From assembly GCF_014648415.1 (NCBI RefSeq), contig NZ_BMRB01000002.1:1509260-1573259 (forward strand): a stretch of DNA of 64,000 nucleotides, in the 5' to 3' direction. Shown in pieces: positions 59,312 to 64,000 of this stretch. The notes under the pieces were generated by a model, which was not told the DNA's origin, searched no databases, and worked only from the letters and a program-made list of their open reading frames with translations. Position 1 is the first letter of the stretch; each line of letters opens with the position of its first letter. The DNA comes from Actinokineospora fastidiosa (GTDB lineage Bacteria; Actinomycetota; Actinomycetes; Mycobacteriales; Pseudonocardiaceae). A program made the position numbers and the translations under genes.

Positions 59312-60246
59312 CGATCGACACGACACTCGACGGTTTCGTCCACCCGGCGCTGTTCTACCGGTCCGACGACGAGTACCTGGCAGCGCTGGTGCCGTTCGTC
59401 AGCGACGGCGTCGCGGCGGGGCAGCCGGTCGCCGTGGCGGTGCCCGGTCCCCGGCTGTCGGTGCTGCGCGCGGCGCTGTCCGGGGTCGCCGACCGGGTGA
59501 CGATGATCGACATGGCCGAGGCGGGCCGCAATCCCGGCCGGATCATCGCCGGGGTCCTGCGCCGCTTCGCCGACGAGCACCCCGGGACCCACGTGCGCAT
59601 CATCGGCGAGCCGATCTGGCCGGGGCGCACCGCCGACGAGTACCCGGCGTGCGCCCAGCACGAGGCGCTGATCAACGCGGCGTTCACCGGCCGCGATCTG
59701 ACGATCGTGTGCCCGTATGACGTGGTTGGTCTCGATCCGCACGTGGTGGCCGACGCGCGGGTTACCCATCCGCTGGTGTGGGAGGCGGACAGCCGTTATC
59801 CCAGCGACGACTACGCCCCCGAGCGCGTCATCGCCCACTACAACCAGCCGCTCGACGGGCGGGCGGACGCGGTCGCCATGACGGTCACCGAGGTCAACCA
59901 GATCACCGAGGCCCGCCGGTTCACCACCGCCCACGCCCGCGCGCTCGGCCTGGCCGAGGAGCGGGTGGCCGACCTGGAGCTGATCGCGACCGAGCTGGTC
60001 ACCAACAGCCTCATCCACGCCACCGGCTCCTGCGTCCTCCGCCTCTGGCGCCACGGCGACCACCTGGTGTGCGAGGTCCGCGACGCGGGCCACCTGTCCG
60101 ACCCCCTGGCAGGCCGCCGCCCCGCCCCCGGCGACCAGCCGTTCGGCCGAGGCCTCCTCCTGGTCAACGAACTCGCCGACCTGGTCCGCGCCCACACCAC
60201 CCCCACCGGCACCACCCTGCGCGCCCTGCTCCGCCTGGTCCGCTAA
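59308..60246 (+). CDS. MEDS domain-HATPase anti-sigma-type kinase
   Basis: 312-residue protein. The MEDS domain (~1-175, HPALFYRSDDEYLAALVPFV, EPIWPGRTADEYPACAQHE) is joined to an RsbW-like GHKL ATPase (~200-312: LIATELVTNSLIHA, CEVRDAGHLSDPL, GRGLLLVNELAD). No phospho-acceptor His domain, so it resembles anti-sigma kinases rather than sensor kinases. Coupled to the MEDS-STAS gene, which is its likely antagonist. The sigma target is not in the window. Confidence 0.88.
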   Translation: MTIDTTLDGFVHPALFYRSDDEYLAALVPFVSDGVAAGQPVAVAVPGPRLSVLRAALSGVADRVTMIDMAEAGRNPGRIIAGVLRRFADEHPGTHVRIIGEPIWPGRTADEYPACAQHEALINAAFTGRDLTIVCPYDVVGLDPHVVADARVTHPLVWEADSRYPSDDYAPERVIAHYNQPLDGRADAVAMTVTEVNQITEARRFTTAHARALGLAEERVADLELIATELVTNSLIHATGSCVLRLWRHGDHLVCEVRDAGHLSDPLAGRRPAPGDQPFGRGLLLVNELADLVRAHTTPTGTTLRALLRLVR

Positions 60247-60745
60247 CCGGTCGAGGTACCGGACCACGCCCGCTCCGGCAGGCTCACTGACCGGGCAGGC
60301 GGGAGAAGGCCATGAAGCGCGCCGCTCTGGCTCGATTCGATGACCAGCGGGAAAGGTCGCCCCGCTCTACCGGCCGGGGCGCGCCACCACGAGCCCGCAC
60401 GACCTGCTTTCGCTCAGGAAGATCCACCGACCGATTCAGCGACTCTTGCCGGGCGAGCCCACACGCCCACTCCGGCCAAGCGGGTGGGCGCCGCCCGGGC
60501 CGGGGCTGCCTCCCCTGCCGCGCCCCAATCCGGCGCTGATCCCGCCTGCCGGGTGGCGGATCGCGCCCGAAACACCACCACCGCGCACACCGTCCCACGT
60601 GCCACACCGAAACCGTGCTGAGCAACCGCAAGCCACGCCCGAACCACCACCAGCACCCCGGGCAGAGCCGCGTGCCTTACCCGAATCGGGCACTGCTCCA
60701 GCCTGCGGCCCACGCCTGGAAACACCACACCCGCGGCGGTGCGGG
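60247..60745. other. Intergenic tract, no supported gene
   Basis: 499 bp. A 75-codon frame at 60312 begins with a plausible ribosome site but its Arg/Ser/Pro-rich product looks like composition noise. GCCTGCCGGG, part of the PucR gene 3' end (60749-60758), recurs at 60544-60553, and GAAACACCAC occurs twice (near 60568 and 60718), hinting at decayed duplications. No terminator was found. Confidence 0.4.
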
Positions 60746-61916
60746 TCAGCCTGCCGGGCGGTGGGCTGCGTCGGGGAACATCAGGAGGGCGCGGAGGGCG
60801 GTGCCGAGTTCGGTGACGTCGGCCGGGTCCGTCAGGGAGCGGCCCAGTTCGTCGGTGACGCGGCGGAGGCGGTGGCGGACGGTGTTCGGGTGGCAGTACA
60901 GGCGTTGGGCGGTCAGCCGGGTCGAGCCGCCGCAGGTGTACCAGGTGTGCAGGGTCGACAGCAGGACATCGCGGTCGTCGAGGGCCAGTACGGGGCCCAG
61001 GACCTGTCGGGCCAGTTGGGCTGAGGTCTCCGGCGCGCCCGCCACCAGGCCGGACAGCGGTGACTGGTCGAACTGGGCGACCTCCGCCGACCCCCTGGGC
61101 AGCGACGCCAGGGCCACCCTGGCGAAGTGCAGGGCCTGCGCGGTGTTCCCCAGGCCCGCGTACACCGGGCTCACCCCCACCCGCGCGGTCAGGTCGGCGC
61201 GCAGGACGTCCAGGACCGGGGTCAGGACGCCGTGCAGGGAGACCACGCCCACCTGCAGGTCGGGGGTCAGCCGCCAGGCCGAGGCCAGGTGCGCGTCGCG
61301 CAGCCGCGCCTCCACCCTGGGCAGCGGCTCCTGGCCGAGCCCGGTCACCTCGGCGGCGACGACGGCGAACGTCCCGTCCAGCGGCAGGTCGAGCAGCCGG
61401 GCGATGTCCCAGAGCGAGGCGTCGGTCCCGCCCGCGAACAGCGCCTCCACCAGCGCGGACCGCTGTTTGTGCCGGATCAGCGCCAGTTCGGCGTTGGCCT
61501 CGCGGTACTCGCTGGTCACCGCCTCGCTGAAGGCGTCGAACAGCCGCCAGGTGGTGCTCGCCGCGCCGACGACGGCGCGCAGGGCCTCCGGGTCGTCGCC
61601 TGCGAGTTCGACCAGCCGGTCCCAGATCAGCGTGAAGCCGATGCGGAACGCCCGCAGCACCTCCGGCAGCGGCGCGCCCTGGGCGGCCCGCTCGCGCGCG
61701 GTCACCCGGGCGGGGGGTCAGGTCGGTCGCCCCGCGCAGGCCGGTCAGGGCCGCGCGCAGGTTGGCCGCCACCGAGGCGTGCAGCCGCTCGACCGGGACC
61801 ACCGCGCCGTACACGGCCATCTCGGCCTCGATCCGGGCGCAGGTGACCGCGGTGAGCGCGTCGACCTCCCGGTCCACCCGGTCGATCAGCTCGGCCACGC
61901 GGTCGACGCTGGACAC
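60746..61916 (-). pseudogene. PucR/CdaR family regulator, frameshifted
   Basis: Two overlapping frames together give a complete ~389-residue regulator. The N-terminal ~68 residues (MSSVDRVAELIDRVDREVDALTA to ATDLTP) and the rest (RVTARERAAQGAPLPEVLRAFRIGF to AHRPAG) are offset by one base at a run of six C on the coding strand (61712-61717). Removing one C restores DLTPARVTARER. The body has a GGDEF-like middle region and the C-terminal HTH_30 (RLYCHPNTVRHRLRRVTDELG). Either a real mutation, a phase-variable tract or a sequencing error. Confidence 0.75.
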
Positions 61917-61970
61917 CGGCGCCTCCTCAGTCGTCGTTGTCAGTACAACGACGACCGGGGGCGTCGGGTA

Positions 61971-62516
61971 TCAGCCGAACCGCACGCAGCCCAGCCGGGC
62001 GCCCGCCGCGCCGCCCACGTGGGTGTGGTGCTCGTGCAGCACGATCGAGTCGGCCTGCCGGTCGCCGAAGGTCCACGCGACGCGGGAGACCGCGAGCGCG
62101 CTGCCGCGCCGGTTGGTGGTGAAGTCGAGCCAGACCTCGTTGCGCGGGTTCGCGTAGGCCGGGTCGGTCGAGGGCTGGTTGGGGTCGGGGACGTTCTGGA
62201 AGTGCGGTCCCGAGTCCGCCGGGTTCGGTCCGCACGGGCGGACGTGCACGTGGGCGCCGTACTCGGTGTTCGGCGGCAGGCCGGTCACGGCCAGCGCGAC
62301 CACCGTCCGCCCGCCCAGGTCGTAGGAGAGCACCGAGGCCCGCGCGCCGACCGGGACCCGGTCCAGCGAGTAGGTGACGGCGTCGGCACCCGGCCGGTAC
62401 TGCTCGAACACCGCCGTCCGCGCGTGTCCGCCCTCGGCCGACGCGGGCTGCGCCGCTGCCGACGCGGGCACCGCGCCCAAGGCACTCATGATCGTCGCAA
62501 CAATTAGCGCTCGCAC
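61971..62516 (-). CDS. Secreted Cu/Zn superoxide dismutase-family protein
   Basis: 181-residue exported SOD-fold protein. Signal peptide to about residue 23 from the GTG at 62516 (a TTG at 62543 is possible). Metal ligands visible: HVH in YGAHVHVRPC, His in GPHFQN, Asp in EVWLDFTT, and the last His in SIVLHEHHTHVGG. GARLGC resembles the substrate-guiding Arg and disulfide Cys region. Predicted to dismutate extracellular superoxide; the metal set looks nearly complete, but a full check needs alignment. Confidence 0.85.
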   Translation of the reverse strand: MRALIVATIMSALGAVPASAAAQPASAEGGHARTAVFEQYRPGADAVTYSLDRVPVGARASVLSYDLGGRTVVALAVTGLPPNTEYGAHVHVRPCGPNPADSGPHFQNVPDPNQPSTDPAYANPRNEVWLDFTTNRRGSALAVSRVAWTFGDRQADSIVLHEHHTHVGGAAGARLGCVRFG

Positions 62517-62593
62517 GAGTCGAGTGTTGTCACCCGGGGACAACCCGTCAACTCAGAGCGATGGACCTGCTGCACACAGTTAAACCGTCGTGT

Positions 62594-63031
62594 TTACGTC
62601 TCGTCCCGACTCTCGGGAATCACGATCACGGTCGGTTCCACCCGCTCGGCGGGGACCACGATCGAGTCGATGACGCCCGCCCGGCTCGCGGCCCTGCGCA
62701 GCAGCCGCTTGCGCACCAGCGCGCGGGTCGGCGGGAACAGCAGCGTCAGCGCCAGCACGTCGCTGATGAGCCCCGGGACGAACACCAGCACGCCCGCGGC
62801 GGCGATCAGCATGCCGTCGACGACCTCGCGGTCGGGCGCCCGGCGGGCGAACACCGCCTGTTGCAGCGCCCCCAGCGCCCGCGCGCCCTCGCGGCGCAGC
62901 AGCCAGCCGCCGAGCAGCGTCGCGGCGACCAGGAGCAGGATCGTCGGCAGCACGCCGACCAGGCCGCCGATCCACACCAGGACGGTGATCTCGACGGCCA
63001 TCGCGAGCAGCAGCAGCACCAGGACCGGCAC
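62594..63031 (-). CDS. FxsA family membrane protein
   Basis: 145-residue protein of the FxsA family (in E. coli linked to phage exclusion suppression; otherwise uncharacterised). Three to four helices: LVLLLLAMAVEITVLVWIGG, LPTILLLVAATLLGGWLL (with the conserved LLG-x-x-L-L-R-REG) and MLIAAAGVLVFVPGLISDVLAL, which is the family hallmark GxLLxxPGLxSD. GTG 63031 follows GGAGG. Divergent from gltB. Confidence 0.9.
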   Translation of the reverse strand: MPVLVLLLLAMAVEITVLVWIGGLVGVLPTILLLVAATLLGGWLLRREGARALGALQQAVFARRAPDREVVDGMLIAAAGVLVFVPGLISDVLALTLLFPPTRALVRKRLLRRAASRAGVIDSIVVPAERVEPTVIVIPESRDET

Positions 63032-63518
63032 GGCGGGCCTCCTTCCACGTCTGTACCGGTTCAACGCGCGAACGGGCCCAAACATCCCCGCACCCGCGAA
63101 ACCGCAGGTCAGGGGCGTTCTGGCGGCGCTGACCCCGTCAAGGGGCACGTGGCGATTTTCACGCGCGCCGTTCGGCCTATCCCGGATACGAACATTTCAC
63201 ACTATTGTCATGAGAACCCCGGAAGATCCCGGGGCGCCAGACGGCGACGGGACCGTGCCAGCGCAGTCCGCCCGACGCTCATAATCACGACATAGCGTCC
63301 GCACAGTGAAGTGCGTTGATGACTCGCGCCCGTCGCCAATGGGGTCCGACGGCCGCGCTCCGCACGACGAGGTGCGCTCAACCGCCCGATGCCCGGGCAG
63401 TCCAATGTCGCCGGAAGATTCCGGGGACGCCACCGGGCGCGGGGTCCCCGGTGCGCCGCCCTGGCCCCTGGTCCCCGCCTGCCCGCTCGCGTTCCCGCCA
63501 TATGGGAGGGCCGCTAGC
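63032..63518. promoter_or_regulatory. Long gltB leader with repeated dyad
   Basis: 487 bp without a gene between fxsA and gltB. CCGGAAGATCCCGGGGCGCC (from 63219) and CCGGAAGATTCCGGGGACGC (from 63411) are near-identical copies 192 bp apart. The second contains the dyad CCGGAA-GA-TTCCGG. These could be regulator sites for glutamate synthase. No riboswitch or RNA gene recognised. Confidence 0.5.
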
Positions 63519-64000
63519 GTGACGACCCGCCAAGACCACCTGCGCGGTGGTCTCTACGACGAGCAGTACGAGCACGACGCGTGCGGTGTGGCCTTCGTGG
63601 CCGACCTCACCGGCCGCCGAGACCACGGCATCGTCGCCAAAGCTCTCGTCGCCCTGCGCAACCTGGAGCACCGCGGGGCCCGCGGCGCCGAGCCGGACAC
63701 CGGCGACGGCGCGGGCATCCTGATCCAGGTGCCGGACGCGTTCTTCCGCGCGGTCGTGGACTTCGAGCTGCCCGCCGCGTACGCCGTCGGCACGGCGTTC
63801 CTGCCCGTGGACCCCGACGCCCGCGCCGCCGCCGTCTCAGCCGTTGAGACGATCGCCGCGGAGGAGGGCGCCGTCGTCCTCGGCTGGCGCGAGCTGCCGG
63901 TGCGGCGCGAGCACTGTGGAGCCACCGCCGCCTCCGTGATGCCGCACTTCGCGCAGCTGTTCATCGCCGCCGCCGACGGGGTCGACGGGATGGCGCTGGA
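63519..64000 (+). CDS. gltB: Glutamate synthase large subunit, 3' truncated by window
   Basis: First 160 residues of ferredoxin/NADPH-dependent glutamate synthase alpha chain. After a short propeptide, the Ntn-type nucleophile Cys22 lies in EHDACGVAFVADL and becomes N-terminal on processing. Further family blocks are LRNLEHRGARGAEPDTGDGAGILIQVP and PHFAQLFIA, cited by GAEPDTGDGAGI. The domain releases ammonia from glutamine for addition to 2-oxoglutarate. GTG 63519 follows GGAGGG. The open frame continues past the end of the window. Confidence 0.95.
   Translation, partial: MTTRQDHLRGGLYDEQYEHDACGVAFVADLTGRRDHGIVAKALVALRNLEHRGARGAEPDTGDGAGILIQVPDAFFRAVVDFELPAAYAVGTAFLPVDPDARAAAVSAVETIAAEEGAVVLGWRELPVRREHCGATAASVMPHFAQLFIAAADGVDGMAL

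Noticed and set aside
60312-60539. 75-codon frame with a purine-rich leader
   Set aside because: Arg/Ser/Pro-rich composition noise, overlapped by equally open frames on both strands; no family resemblance.

Overview
The window is very GC-rich, uses GTG starts heavily, and has many 4-bp GTGA/ATGA gene couplings. It encodes an F420-type LLM oxidoreductase, an ECF42 sigma factor, MEDS partner-switch proteins and rare TTA codons. Together these point to a filamentous actinomycete. A Pseudonocardiales member (Actinokineospora/Saccharothrix/Lentzea-like) is my best guess, but that is an inference. The DNA looks chromosomal. I saw no rRNA, tRNA, CRISPR array, transposase, integrase or natural-product cluster.

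Layout. 1-5.9 kb: end of a HemK-like methylase, a secreted GH43 arabinanase, then a translationally coupled sugar operon (Gfo/Idh dehydrogenase, DUF993 aldolase-like protein, TIM-barrel isomerase) divergent from a LacI repressor, with two perfect operators between them. 5.9-10 kb: ArsR-AHSA1 fusion regulator, GtrA-like and DUF2269-like membrane proteins, a decayed repeat tract and a NarL-type two-component pair. 10-18.3 kb is a sulfur island: sulfate ABC transporter operon plus DUF1203, divergent IclR regulator, rhodanese and cysteine dioxygenase, then an orphan solute-binding lipoprotein with a CDF-like transporter. The same 15-bp motif lies upstream of the IclR/transporter pair and upstream of cysteine dioxygenase. 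The IclR-rhodanese gap is filled by decayed tandem copies of the 3' end of the rhodanese gene.

18.3-29.6 kb: secreted cutinase/polyesterase-type hydrolase, orphan sugar-ABC ATPase, PH-like membrane protein, M48 protease, secreted S8 protease with a chitin-binding tail, MMPL exporter, XRE regulator, DGPF-ECF42 pair, and a cold-shock protein with a small partner. 29.9-35.5 kb: redox enzymes (SDR, aldo/keto reductase, FAD monooxygenase, nitroreductase), LigD-type polymerase, YceI and MarR. 35.5-45.6 kb: GH74 xyloglucanase-CBM2 under CebR/LacI-like boxes, VOC protein, membrane proteins, an ArsR-like/AHSA1/hydrolase operon with twin operators, GH16 glucanase-CBM13, an SRPBCC protein and an LLM oxidoreductase.

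45.6-64 kb: RecQ flanked by two repeat-rich non-coding tracts, an Ior-type molybdenum hydroxylase pair, metallophosphoesterase, DUF3516 helicase, exported protein, Nudix-NYN fusion, MEDS-STAS/MEDS-ATPase pair, a frameshifted PucR regulator, Cu/Zn SOD, FxsA, and the start of glutamate synthase large subunit, which runs off the end.

How it fits together: secreted polymer-degrading enzymes (GH43, GH74-CBM2, GH16-CBM13, S8 protease with chitin-binding domain, cutinase-like esterase) sit near LacI/CebR-type operators, a sugar-catabolic operon and an MsmK-like ATPase, which suits a soil saprophyte living on plant and fungal biomass. Transcription units are short, and most regulators sit next to an identifiable palindromic operator.
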